A DNA stretch of 64,000 nucleotides from Mucilaginibacter oryzae. Lineage in GTDB: Bacteria; Bacteroidota; Bacteroidia; Sphingobacteriales; Sphingobacteriaceae. Below the pieces are notes generated by a model. That model saw only the letters and a list, made by a program, of their open reading frames with translations, did not search any database and had not been told where the DNA came from. Position numbers and translations under genes: made by a program. Numbering within the stretch: position 1 is the stretch's first letter; the number at the start of each line of letters is the position of its first letter. This document shows, piece after piece, positions 19,711 to 29,221 of the stretch. The stretch spans positions 210,572 through 274,571 of the forward strand of contig NZ_QGHA01000002.1 of NCBI RefSeq assembly GCF_003148845.1, given 5' to 3'.

Positions 19711-20724
19711 ATGAAAATATTAACTTGTACAACGCCCGGAACATTGGCATACGGCACAGCCGATATGCCAACGCTAAATCCCGGTAACGCGTTGCTGAAA
19801 ATAAAACGTATAGGCATTTGTGGTACCGATTTGCACGCTTTTGAAGGTACACAACCTTTTTTTAGCTATCCGCGGGTGTTAGGGCATGAGCTGGCGGCCG
19901 AATTGATTGATGCCGGCGGTGCCGAAGGTTTTACCGAAGGCGAAGCGGTAACTTTTATTCCGTATTTTAATTGCGGGCACTGCATTGCCTGCCGTTCGGG
20001 GAAGCCTAATTGCTGTGTGAATATCCGGGTTTGCGGTGTGCATACCGATGGCGGTATGGCCGAATACCTGCAGGTGCCTGCCAATTTACTGGTGCATGGC
20101 GAGGGTTTGAGTTTTGATGAACTGGCATTGGTTGAACCTCTGGCAATAGGTGCGCACGGTATACGGCGCGCCGACGTAAAACCCGGAGAGTTTGTACTGG
20201 TAATAGGGGCGGGGCCCATCGGGCTCGGCATTATGGAGTTTGCCCGCATAGCCGGTGCAAAGGTAATAGCGGCAGATGTGAACGAACAGCGGCTTGCCTT
20301 TTGCAGCGATAACCTAAAAGTTGATTATACGATCAACGTAAAAAGTGAGGATGTAACCGAAAGGCTGAAAGAGATCACTAACGGTGATATGCCTACAGTA
20401 ATTATTGATGCTACCGGCAACCAAAAAGCTATTAACAGCGCGTTTTTGTACCTGGCACATGGCGGCAGGTATGTGTTGGTAGGTTTGCAGCGGGATGAAC
20501 TGATCGTAAGCCACCCTGAGTTTCATAAACGTGAAAGTACGCTGATGAGCAGCCGTAACGCCACCCGCGAAGATTTTGAACACGTGATCAGCTCTATGAA
20601 AAGTGGGTTGGTCAATCCGCAAACCTACATTACCCACCGGGTAAAATTTGATGAAGTGAAAGATAATTTTGAAAGCTGGCTTAACCCCGCTAACGGCGTA
20701 ATAAAGGCTATAGTAGAGGTTTAA
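19711..20724 (+). CDS. Zinc-dependent medium-chain dehydrogenase, L-galactonate/L-threonine dehydrogenase-like
   Basis: A 337-residue cytoplasmic NAD(P)-dependent alcohol dehydrogenase. The ATG at 19711 is used; the upstream TTG would add 14 residues before the family's usual start. Catalytic zinc ligands: Cys37 in GICGTD and His59-Glu60 in LGHE, with a Glu in LVEPLA near 140. Structural zinc: Cys88, Cys91, Cys94, Cys102. Rossmann motif VIGAGPIGLG near 168. The closest types I recognise are E. coli LgoD/YjjN (L-galactonate to D-tagaturonate) and related polyol/sugar-acid dehydrogenases. Placement right behind uxaB, which consumes tagaturonate, supports that role but does not prove it. Confidence 0.75.
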   Translation: MKILTCTTPGTLAYGTADMPTLNPGNALLKIKRIGICGTDLHAFEGTQPFFSYPRVLGHELAAELIDAGGAEGFTEGEAVTFIPYFNCGHCIACRSGKPNCCVNIRVCGVHTDGGMAEYLQVPANLLVHGEGLSFDELALVEPLAIGAHGIRRADVKPGEFVLVIGAGPIGLGIMEFARIAGAKVIAADVNEQRLAFCSDNLKVDYTINVKSEDVTERLKEITNGDMPTVIIDATGNQKAINSAFLYLAHGGRYVLVGLQRDELIVSHPEFHKRESTLMSSRNATREDFEHVISSMKSGLVNPQTYITHRVKFDEVKDNFESWLNPANGVIKAIVEV

Positions 20725-20811
20725 ACCGGAGTTGGTTGATAAAACAGATCAAATTGATTAGGGAAATGGCTTCTTAAAAAAGGTTTAGCACTACCTGTTT
20801 TAAAAGGCTTC

Positions 20812-20844
20812 ACCCCGTACTGCTCTTTTGGAGAGGTGCGGGGT
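20812..20844 (+). terminator. Intrinsic terminator behind the uxaB/dehydrogenase pair
   Basis: ACCCCGTAC pairs with GTGCGGGGT (one U-G pair), extended inside by CTCT/AGAG, and is followed by TTTGTTTCTT. It lies 88 bp behind the dehydrogenase stop. Confidence 0.8.
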
Positions 20845-20991
20845 TTGTTTCTTAAAGTCCTTTGGGGATGATTTTGGTGAGGTAAGTTGTCATATTTTTT
20901 AAAATCGATTGTCTTTTCAAATTGGTAATTATAGCCTATATTGCGGTGCTCTCCCTTAACTATGGAAAACCTGTTATAGCCTGTAATTATT

Positions 20992-23133
20992 ATGGTAAAA
21001 CGTTTTATTTTCAACAGTTCGCTGTTCATCATTCTTCAATTATTTTTTTTATTTGCCACCGGTCAAACCATACAGGTTGCGCCGGGAGTTCAAAAAATAA
21101 CCTCCGGAACCATTGATCAGTTTACGCCTTACAGCTTTTGCGGCGCGTTACCGCTTACCGGTGCTTTAACCCAACTGCCGGCTGCTAAACTGCCTTTTAG
21201 CATCGGCGAGATAAAAATTAGTGTGAACGGCAGGGGCACAGTGGTTCAAATTCCGCTGGATGATACCGAGCAATTATACGGTTTCGGTATGCAGATTGGC
21301 TCATTTAACCAGCGCGGCTTAAAAAAGCGCCCCATTGTAAATGATAACCCGCTAAACGATCTGGGTTATACACACGGGCCAACAACTTTCTACGTATCCA
21401 ATAAGGGTTATGGTGTTTTAATTAACACCGCCCGGTACACAACGTTTTACTGCGGCAATACAGCAAAGCTTGATCAAAGCGCCGGTGAGACAAAGGCAAC
21501 CAATGGCGGTAACTCGGTAGAGGAATTGTATAAAAACGACGGTAAAATATCAGGCTCAGTAACCGTTGATATTCCGGGGGCAAAGGGTATTGAGGTTTTT
21601 GTGTTTGAAGGCCCGGATATTAAAACAGCCATGCAGCGCTATAATCTGTTTTCGGGCGGGGGAGCATTGCCTGCCATTTGGGGGCTTGGCGTAAAGTACA
21701 GGGTTAAGGCTGATTTTAACCAGTACCAGGTAGATAAAATGGCTGCTTATTTTCGTGATAATCATATCCCCTGCGATGTTTTAGGCTTGGAACCGCGTTG
21801 GCAAACAGCTTCATATTCATGCTCATATGTATGGAATAAAAGCTTTTTCCCTTCCCCTGAATTGTTTGTGGATTCGATGAAAAATAAAGGCTTTCATATC
21901 AATTTGTGGGAACATGCCTTCGTTTCACCTAAATCACCCCTTTATCAGCCATTGAGAAACAAGGCCGGTAACTACCTGGTATGGAACGGGTTGGTACCCG
22001 ATTTTGCCGATACGGCCGCCGCTAATATTTTTGCCGATTATCACCGGCAAACATTCGTAAAAAAAGGTATTTCCGGCTTTAAAATGGATGAGTGCGATAA
22101 CTCGAACCTCGCAATGGGCAATGCAACCTGGAGTTTTCCCGAACTCAGTCAGTTTCCATCCGGCATTGATGGCGAGCAAATGCACCAGCTTTTTGGTTTG
22201 TTATACCAAAAAACGATATATGGTATTTACAAAAAGCTTAATCAGCGCACCTATCTTGACGTGCGGGCTTCTAACGCGTTTGCCTCATCGTACCCCGCGG
22301 CCTTGTACAGCGATACGTATTTGCATGAGGAATACATCCGCATGATCCTGAATTCGGGGTTTGCCGGCATGATCTGGTCGCCCGAGGTACGGGAATCCAA
22401 TACCATTAAGGATTTTATGCGCCGCAGCCAAACGGCGGTGTTATCTGCCCAAACACTATATAATTCATGGTATTTGCAAAACCCGCCCTGGTTACAGATC
22501 AACATAGAAAAAAACAACAAAGGAGAATTGATGGGCGATGCCAAACAGGTTGAAGCCGACATCCGCAAGCTGCTAAACTTCAGGATGAGCTTGATCCCTT
22601 ACCTATACAATGCCTTTGCCGATTATCATTTTAAAGGCATCCCGCCTTTCAGGGCTTTGGTGATGGATTATCCGCAGGATAAAAATACTTTCAACTTGTC
22701 TGACGAGTACATGATAGGCGAATCCATCCTGGCGGCGCCGTTAACCGAAAAAATGGATGAGCGTAAGGTTTATCTGCCCGAAGGCAACTGGTATGATTAC
22801 AACACCAGGCAGAAATACGAGGGCGGTAAATATTATACCATCAGGCCGGATCTGAACCAGTTACCGATTTTTATTAAGGAGGGCACCATTTTGCCGCTGG
22901 CCAAACCCGTAGAATATGTAAGCCCCGACACCAAATTTGAAATTACCTGTTTTGTTTACGGACAGGCAGCCAAAGCCGCTTTGTTTGAGGATGACGGCAT
23001 AACCTTTAACTATGAAAACGGAGCTTATAACTATTTAAGCCTGGCATGGAATAAAAATAAGGGTATTGTTAAGCGTACAGGCAATTTTAAAAACAGCAGG
23101 TATGTGATCAAAAACTGGGAAGTTATTAAATAA
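20992..23133 (+). CDS. Glycoside hydrolase family 31 (alpha-glucosidase/alpha-xylosidase-type), secreted
   Basis: A 713-residue exported enzyme (signal peptide MVKRF... cleaved near ATGQ, residue 25). N-terminal beta-sandwich about 30-220 with the GH31 landmark EQLYGFGMQ; TIM barrel about 225-590; C-terminal beta sandwiches to the end. The retaining nucleophile is Asp366 in GFKMDECDN. The acid/base region differs from the textbook WxGD: the equivalent stretch reads ALYSDTYLHEEY, with Asp441 the candidate. Specificity (alpha-glucose, alpha-xylose or another alpha-linked sugar) cannot be read off. It sits upstream of GH92 with a 149-bp gap and may share its transcript. Confidence 0.85.
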   Translation: MVKRFIFNSSLFIILQLFFLFATGQTIQVAPGVQKITSGTIDQFTPYSFCGALPLTGALTQLPAAKLPFSIGEIKISVNGRGTVVQIPLDDTEQLYGFGMQIGSFNQRGLKKRPIVNDNPLNDLGYTHGPTTFYVSNKGYGVLINTARYTTFYCGNTAKLDQSAGETKATNGGNSVEELYKNDGKISGSVTVDIPGAKGIEVFVFEGPDIKTAMQRYNLFSGGGALPAIWGLGVKYRVKADFNQYQVDKMAAYFRDNHIPCDVLGLEPRWQTASYSCSYVWNKSFFPSPELFVDSMKNKGFHINLWEHAFVSPKSPLYQPLRNKAGNYLVWNGLVPDFADTAAANIFADYHRQTFVKKGISGFKMDECDNSNLAMGNATWSFPELSQFPSGIDGEQMHQLFGLLYQKTIYGIYKKLNQRTYLDVRASNAFASSYPAALYSDTYLHEEYIRMILNSGFAGMIWSPEVRESNTIKDFMRRSQTAVLSAQTLYNSWYLQNPPWLQINIEKNNKGELMGDAKQVEADIRKLLNFRMSLIPYLYNAFADYHFKGIPPFRALVMDYPQDKNTFNLSDEYMIGESILAAPLTEKMDERKVYLPEGNWYDYNTRQKYEGGKYYTIRPDLNQLPIFIKEGTILPLAKPVEYVSPDTKFEITCFVYGQAAKAALFEDDGITFNYENGAYNYLSLAWNKNKGIVKRTGNFKNSRYVIKNWEVIK

Positions 23134-23282
23134 TCCGGCATTATAGTTCCGAACCAGCTTTAGCTGATAGGCGGTATTACCGTTATTCGTTTTTTCAATA
23201 TCAATTAAAAACAACCTGAAATATAATTTGCACTTATCCTAAATCAATTTAGCATATCATTACAGCGCTATTAAACCTATCT

Positions 23283-25463
23283 ATGAATAAGCCAATTAAA
23301 ATCCTGATCAGTTTAACTTTATTTATTTTATTTAAAACGGGTTTTGCCTGCGCGCAAAACCGACCGGTATACACCCGGTATGTAAACACCTTTATTGGCA
23401 CCGCGCCGCTTAATGATCCTAAAATATTGGGGTACGAGTTGCCAAAAGGCTGGCGATCGTGGGCAGGGCTCACCTTCCCCGGAAGTTCGCTGCCCAACGC
23501 GATGGTGCAGTTAAGCCCGATGACGGCTTACGGCTCCGGTGCTGGTTATCAGTACGAAGATTCGGTTATTTACGGTTTTACACATACCAATAAAGGGCAT
23601 TGGAACCTTTGTAACATCCCTATCCTGCCGGTTTCCAATCCGCGCCGGCTAACGGCGCAAAATCCGCAGGGAGGTAAATTCGGTTCAAAGTTTTCGCATC
23701 AAAATGAAAGCTCGGCACCCGGGTTTTACCAGGTTTACCTTGATGATTATAAGGTAAACGTTAGCCTTACATCAACCTTACGCTGCGGTTACCATCAATA
23801 CCGGTTTAAAAATAATACCAACAGGCAAATACTTTTTGATCTCGGCAAGGCCAACAGCAGGGTTTCAACCTGGCGTATAGAGCAGGCCGGTACCAATGCG
23901 GTGCAAGGCTTCCAGGGCGGAGAGAATGTTTATTTTTATGCTGTTATCAACGCCAAAATCAGTAAGCTCGAGAGAACTGACGAAGGAAAGCAAAGCGGCT
24001 ACGCGATGTTGTACCTCGCTGATGATGACACTACCCCGGTTGAAATTAAGATAGGCCTTTCGTTTGTAAGTGAAAAGAACGCGAAGGAAAACCTCGAAAA
24101 AGAAATAGGAGATAAAAGCTTTAACACCATCCGCGATGAGGCTACGAAAACATGGGAGAAACTATTATCCAACATACAGGTTAAGGGTGGCACCGAAAAG
24201 CAGAAGCGCATGTTTTACTCTTGCCTTTACCGCTCATTTTTATGGCCCGCGTTGCGCAGCGATGTAAATGGTGAATTTACCGATGCTAAAAGAAATGTGG
24301 TTAAAAGCAACTTCAGGTATTATACCGAACCTTCTTTATGGGATACCTACCGCAACAAGGATGTTTTGCTGGGGCTAATTAGCCCTGACGTTACGCTTGA
24401 TGTGATCAAATCCCTTAAGGACGTAGGCGACAAAACCGGGTTCATTCCCACTTTTTTTCACGGAGATCACGGCGCTTCGTCTATAGCCGGTGCCTATCTG
24501 CGCGGTATCGATCAGTTTGATGTTCGCGGAACTTATCAAATACTGTTGCGCAATGCCAATGTGGAAGGCGGCGCCCGCCCTTATATAGCTGAATATATTA
24601 AGAAAGGGTATATTTCTGATCCTGATATACCCAAACCGGAGGTAGAAACCAAGGCTAAAGCCGGGGTTTCAAAAACGCTTGAATACGCATATGATGATTA
24701 TTCGGTAGCGCAAATAGCAAAAAAACTGGGCGATACGGCCAATTACCGGATTTTAATGGCCCGCTCAAAAAACTACAAAAACATGTTCGATCCGTCTACC
24801 CGCTTTATGCGGGGGCGACTGGAAAATGGTGAATGGATTAAAAACTTCGATCCACAGCATCCTTATTACGAATACATGTACCGAGAAGCAAACGCCTGGC
24901 AGGTATCTTTCTTCGCGCCGCATGATATGCCCGGATTAATTAAACTATACGGAGGGCCAAAAGGATTTGAATCTAAGCTCGATTCGTTGTTTTCACTGCC
25001 CTGGAATCCCCATTACATAGCCCGGAATGTGGAAACCATGATTGGCCAGTATTGCCAGGGGAACCAGCCCGATCATGAAGCGCCATTTGCCTACATCTTT
25101 ATCAATAAACCCGAAAAATCTCAAAAAATAATCGACTATATTTTGAATAACCTGTATGGTATCGGTAATGAAGGGCTGGAGCTAAGCGGCATGGACGATG
25201 CCGGTGAAATGTCGTCGTGGTATGTTTTCAGCGCTTTGGGACTGTATCCCTTTTCGGCCACCGATCCTAAGTATATTGTTACCGCGCCCTTGTTTGACGA
25301 GGTAAAGTGGACAACCGCCGACGGTAAAACCTTACTCATCAGGAAGCCGGGTAAGGGCAGGGGTGTTACAACTATAAAAGTAAACGGAAAAGTAAATAAG
25401 GGCTACTTTGTATCGCATGATGTATTTAAAAACGGCGGCGTGATAAGTATAGCCACCAAATAA
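23283..25463 (+). CDS. Glycoside hydrolase family 92 alpha-mannosidase-type, secreted
   Basis: A 726-residue exported exo-enzyme (signal peptide cleaved near FACAQ, residue 25) of the calcium-dependent, inverting GH92 family, known mainly as alpha-1,2/1,3/1,4-mannosidases. Landmarks: VNTFIGTA near 37-44, FPGSSLPNAMVQLSP, LWDTYRNKD near 355, HGDHGASSIAGAYLRG, REANAWQVSFFAPHD near 532, GNQPDHEAPF near 594, and MDDAGEMSSWYVFSALG near 637, whose Asp pair supplies the general base in the family. GNQPDHE and GMDD differ slightly from the commoner GNEPxHH and GNDD, so the substrate may not be a standard mannoside. Confidence 0.9.
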   Translation: MNKPIKILISLTLFILFKTGFACAQNRPVYTRYVNTFIGTAPLNDPKILGYELPKGWRSWAGLTFPGSSLPNAMVQLSPMTAYGSGAGYQYEDSVIYGFTHTNKGHWNLCNIPILPVSNPRRLTAQNPQGGKFGSKFSHQNESSAPGFYQVYLDDYKVNVSLTSTLRCGYHQYRFKNNTNRQILFDLGKANSRVSTWRIEQAGTNAVQGFQGGENVYFYAVINAKISKLERTDEGKQSGYAMLYLADDDTTPVEIKIGLSFVSEKNAKENLEKEIGDKSFNTIRDEATKTWEKLLSNIQVKGGTEKQKRMFYSCLYRSFLWPALRSDVNGEFTDAKRNVVKSNFRYYTEPSLWDTYRNKDVLLGLISPDVTLDVIKSLKDVGDKTGFIPTFFHGDHGASSIAGAYLRGIDQFDVRGTYQILLRNANVEGGARPYIAEYIKKGYISDPDIPKPEVETKAKAGVSKTLEYAYDDYSVAQIAKKLGDTANYRILMARSKNYKNMFDPSTRFMRGRLENGEWIKNFDPQHPYYEYMYREANAWQVSFFAPHDMPGLIKLYGGPKGFESKLDSLFSLPWNPHYIARNVETMIGQYCQGNQPDHEAPFAYIFINKPEKSQKIIDYILNNLYGIGNEGLELSGMDDAGEMSSWYVFSALGLYPFSATDPKYIVTAPLFDEVKWTTADGKTLLIRKPGKGRGVTTIKVNGKVNKGYFVSHDVFKNGGVISIATK

Positions 25464-25481
25464 ACTGATAGCAGGGAGGCT

Positions 25482-25524
25482 AACAACAAAACCGCAAGTA
25501 TACAGTACCTGCGGTTTTGTTGTT
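25482..25524 (+). terminator. Terminator behind GH92
   Basis: A perfect 15-bp stem, AACAACAAAACCGCA / TGCGGTTTTGTTGTT, 18 bp behind the stop. The descending arm is itself T-rich. Confidence 0.8.
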
Positions 25525-25720
25525 ATGGTGATTTTACCATATTAACCTGTAAATTTAAAATAACGAAAGCGCGTTGATCAAATTTAACATTATTGGTATG
25601 AATTTGACGAAATGTTATAGATGCTTGCAAATCTTGTGGATAGTTTCGCTGATGGATTTATTTATCTTATAGCCGGAAATAAGCCCTTCGGCTTAAGTTA
25701 TACAGGTAAATGGATTGTTT

Positions 25721-27913
25721 ATGGAAAATGTTATGCCTAAATATCTACTCAAATATTCATACCTGTGCCTGCTGATTTTGTTAATGATGACGAATAAAGC
25801 TCAGGCGGATAACGGCTATAAATTATGGCTCGGTTACAGCAAAGTGACCGGCCGGCAACTGACAGATACTTACAGGCAACAACTGCGATATTTGATATTC
25901 CCGGCCGCATCCGTTCAGCTTAATGCCGCCAGGGCCGAACTGTTAACGGGGCTTAACGCGATGCTTGACCTGAAACCGGCGGAGGTTAAAGATATCAAGG
26001 GCGGGCAAACGGTTGTAGTGGGTACACCGCAATCGTTAAAGGCTTTGGCTATAACTGTTCCTGATAGCATAGGCAAGGAGGGGTACCTTATCAAAAAAAC
26101 GCTCATTAATAAAAATCAATGTATCCTTATAGTCGGCAATACAGATGTTGGTGTTCTTTATGGTGTTTTTAACTTCCTGAAACTCATTCAAACCCATCGA
26201 TCAATTAATGAGCTCAACATTGCGGATCGCCCGCGTTTAATGTACCGGGTTTTAGATCACTGGGATAACCTGAACCGCACGGTTGAACGTGGTTATGCCG
26301 GATCATCCATCTGGAACTGGCATAAACTGCCTGACATCATCGATCAACGGTATATTGATTATGCCAGGGCCAACGCTTCGGTAGGTATTAATGGTTCGGT
26401 TGTTAATAACGTAAATGCCGACGCGCTGATACTATCGCATGAATATTTGTTAAAGATAAAGGCATTGGCCGATGTTTTCAGAACGTATGGGATCCGGATC
26501 TATCTCTCGGTTAAATTCAGTAGCCCGATAGAGCTCGGCGGGTTAAAAACTGCCGACCCGCTTGATCCTGAAGTGAAAAAATGGTGGGCGGATAAAGCCG
26601 ATGAAATTTACCGCTACATCCCGGATTTTGGTGGTTTTTTGGTGAAAGCCAATTCGGAGGGGCAGCCCGGTCCGCAGCGTTATGGCCGTAGCCATGCCGA
26701 TGGCGCCAATATGCTGGCCGATGCTTTGGGGCCTCATCACGGTATAGTGATGTGGCGCGCTTTTGTGTATGATAACAAAGTTCCGGACGACCGGTTTAAA
26801 CAGGCCTATAACGAGTTTAAGCCTTTGGATGGAAAGTTTGAGGATAACGTAATTATCCAGGTTAAGAACGGGCCTATTGATTTTCAACCCCGCGAGCCTT
26901 TTCATCCTTTGTTCGGCGCTATGCCCAATACCCCGCTGATGATGGAGTTCCAGTTAACGCAGGAATACCTCGGCTTTTCTACACACCTGGTTTATGAAGC
27001 GCCGCTGTTTGCCGAATGCCTGCAGGCTGATACTTACAGGTATGGCAAAGGTACAACCGTATCAAGGATCATTAAAGGCGATTTTAACAGGAAACTGATA
27101 ACCGGGATGACAGGTGTTGCCAATATAGGTTCTGATTTAAACTGGTGCGGCCATCCGTTTGCACAAGCCAATTGGTATGCCTTCGGCCGCCTGGCCTGGA
27201 ACCCGGATCAATCACCGGCAAACATTGCTGCCGACTGGCTCAGGATGACTTTTAACAATGACGAAAGCTTTCTATCGCCGGTAAAAAAGATCATGCTGCA
27301 ATCCCGCGAAAATACGGTGAACTACATGGCGCCATTAGGCTTGCACCACATTATGGGCCAGTCAACCCACTACGGTCCGGGCCCATGGGTAGACAACGCC
27401 GGGCGGCCCGATTGGAACGCCACTTATTACCACAGGGCCGATTCGGTAGGGGTTGGTTTTGACCGGACTAATAAGGGGAGCGATGCCTTAGCACAATACG
27501 CACCGGAGGTTGAAGCAAATTGGGGAAATTTGAAAAGCTGTCCTGACGAATACCTGCTTTGGTTTCATCACTTAAGCTGGACGTATAAAATGCGATCGGG
27601 CAGGACCTTATGGGATGATGTGGTTTGGCATTATTACGCCGGGGTTGAATCGGTTAAACAAATGGGAGGAGCCTGGGATAAACTTCGCGGTAAAACAGAC
27701 CCCGAACGTTTTGCCGAAGTAAAACAATTAATGGCGCTTCAGCTTAAAGAAGCCACCACCTGGAGGGATGCCTGTGTTTTGTATTTTCAAACCTTTTCAA
27801 AAATGCCCATCGGGCCAGGGTACCCTAAACCTGAACATGATTTAGCATATTACAAAAACATGAAGTTTTACTATGTGCCCGGCATAGGTGGCAATAATTA
27901 CATGACCAATTAA
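25721..27913 (+). CDS. GH67 alpha-glucuronidase, secreted
   Basis: A 730-residue exported enzyme that removes (4-O-methyl-)glucuronic acid from the non-reducing end of xylo-oligosaccharides. The start is ATG 25721 or ATG 25733 (both give a signal peptide ending NKAQA); a TTG further upstream is unlikely. Numbering from 25721, the catalytic residues known for the family are visible: acid Glu313 in KANSEGQPGPQ, and the paired bases Asp387 in NGPIDFQPREP and Glu409 in MMEFQ. Length and motifs are complete. It is followed after 24 bp by a GH43 lipoprotein, so the two form a xylan side-chain operon. This is the strongest single pointer to a glucuronoxylan substrate. Confidence 0.95.
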   Translation: MENVMPKYLLKYSYLCLLILLMMTNKAQADNGYKLWLGYSKVTGRQLTDTYRQQLRYLIFPAASVQLNAARAELLTGLNAMLDLKPAEVKDIKGGQTVVVGTPQSLKALAITVPDSIGKEGYLIKKTLINKNQCILIVGNTDVGVLYGVFNFLKLIQTHRSINELNIADRPRLMYRVLDHWDNLNRTVERGYAGSSIWNWHKLPDIIDQRYIDYARANASVGINGSVVNNVNADALILSHEYLLKIKALADVFRTYGIRIYLSVKFSSPIELGGLKTADPLDPEVKKWWADKADEIYRYIPDFGGFLVKANSEGQPGPQRYGRSHADGANMLADALGPHHGIVMWRAFVYDNKVPDDRFKQAYNEFKPLDGKFEDNVIIQVKNGPIDFQPREPFHPLFGAMPNTPLMMEFQLTQEYLGFSTHLVYEAPLFAECLQADTYRYGKGTTVSRIIKGDFNRKLITGMTGVANIGSDLNWCGHPFAQANWYAFGRLAWNPDQSPANIAADWLRMTFNNDESFLSPVKKIMLQSRENTVNYMAPLGLHHIMGQSTHYGPGPWVDNAGRPDWNATYYHRADSVGVGFDRTNKGSDALAQYAPEVEANWGNLKSCPDEYLLWFHHLSWTYKMRSGRTLWDDVVWHYYAGVESVKQMGGAWDKLRGKTDPERFAEVKQLMALQLKEATTWRDACVLYFQTFSKMPIGPGYPKPEHDLAYYKNMKFYYVPGIGGNNYMTN

Positions 27914-27937
27914 AAAATCACCATAAACCCAACGTCA

Positions 27938-29050
27938 ATGAGCAAGCACCTCTCAGCACCCAAATTAGTTATCTCGCTTTTTGCCCCATTATGCCTTTTG
28001 GGCGCATGTAACTCGCCAGATTCAAAATCAGCAAAAACTACAGATAGCGCGAAGGTTGATACCGGCAAAAAGACAAAATATCTTTCACAGCCGCTTATCA
28101 GCTCCATTTATACGGCCGATCCATCGGCGCACGTGTTCAATGGTAAAATTTACATCTATCCATCGCACGATATTAATGCCGGGATCCCTGAGAATGATAA
28201 TGGCGATCACTTTGCTATGAGGGATTACCATATCTTGTCGATGGACAGTATAGGCGGTAAAGTTACCGATAATGGTGTAGCGCTTGATATAAAAGATATT
28301 CCCTGGGCCGGTCGCCAGCTTTGGGCGCCGGATGCGGCTTATAAAAATGGTACTTACTACCTGTACTTCCCGGTAAAAGATAAAAAAGATGTATTTCACA
28401 TTGGCGTGGCAACCTCCGCCAGCCCGACAGGGCCGTTTAAAGCCGAACCTGAACCTATACCCGGAAGCTATAGCATCGATCCGGCTGTATTTACCGATAC
28501 CGATGGCAAAACATACATGTATTTCGGCGGTATCTGGGGCGGACAGCTTCAGCGCTGGATCAGCGGGAAATATGATGCCAACGGCTCAAAAACCGACTCG
28601 AAACAGGAAAACGCCCCGGCAATAAGCTGTAAGGTAGCCCTGCTTAAACCAGATATGAAAACGTTTGAGGGCGCTGTTAAAGATGCTGTAATTGTGGATA
28701 GCCTTGGCAAACCCTTATTGACCAAAGATCATGAACGCCGCTTCTTTGAAGGCTCGTGGATGCACAAGTATAATGGCAAATATTACCTTACCTATTCAAC
28801 CGGCGATACGCATTTGCTTTGCTATGCTGTAGGCGATAGCCCGCTTGGCCCGTTCACTTATAAAGGCGTGTTTATGAAACCGGTACAGGGTTGGACAACA
28901 CACCATTCCATCATCGAGATTAAAGGCAAGTGGTATATTTTTTATCATGATACCCAGTTATCCGGCAAAACGCATCTGCGTAACGTAAAAGTAACAACCC
29001 TTGAGCATAATGCGGACGGATCAATTAAACTGATCGATCCATTTTTATAG
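27938..29050 (+). CDS. GH43 beta-xylosidase/alpha-arabinofuranosidase-type lipoprotein
   Basis: A 370-residue lipoprotein (lipobox LGAC, Cys24) with a single five-bladed GH43 propeller. The expected triad is present: base Asp61 in YTADPSAHV, pKa modulator Asp181 in SIDPAVF, acid Glu271 in FFEGSWMHKYNG. There is no accessory domain. Co-operonic with GH67, it probably trims xylose or arabinose from the same oligosaccharides at the membrane. Confidence 0.92.
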   Translation: MSKHLSAPKLVISLFAPLCLLGACNSPDSKSAKTTDSAKVDTGKKTKYLSQPLISSIYTADPSAHVFNGKIYIYPSHDINAGIPENDNGDHFAMRDYHILSMDSIGGKVTDNGVALDIKDIPWAGRQLWAPDAAYKNGTYYLYFPVKDKKDVFHIGVATSASPTGPFKAEPEPIPGSYSIDPAVFTDTDGKTYMYFGGIWGGQLQRWISGKYDANGSKTDSKQENAPAISCKVALLKPDMKTFEGAVKDAVIVDSLGKPLLTKDHERRFFEGSWMHKYNGKYYLTYSTGDTHLLCYAVGDSPLGPFTYKGVFMKPVQGWTTHHSIIEIKGKWYIFYHDTQLSGKTHLRNVKVTTLEHNADGSIKLIDPFL

Positions 29051-29112
29051 ATCATGTATTAAAAAAACAGTTGATAGAACCTGGGTAAATACCCTGCTTA
29101 TCAAACAAATGC

Positions 29113-29148
29113 ATAAAGCCAATTGAAAGCGTCTTCAATTGGCTTTAT
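29113..29148. terminator. Bidirectional terminator between convergent GH43 and esterase genes
   Basis: A perfect 15-bp stem, ATAAAGCCAATTGAA / TTCAATTGGCTTTAT, with a six-base loop. T-rich arms on both strands suit both convergent transcripts. Confidence 0.85.
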
Positions 29149-29221
29149 ATATTAGGAAAAGGTCTTAAAAAAGCATGTAGAGCCTGTGTTAGAACGGCCG
29201 TCGTTGGATACAGTAACTTTT

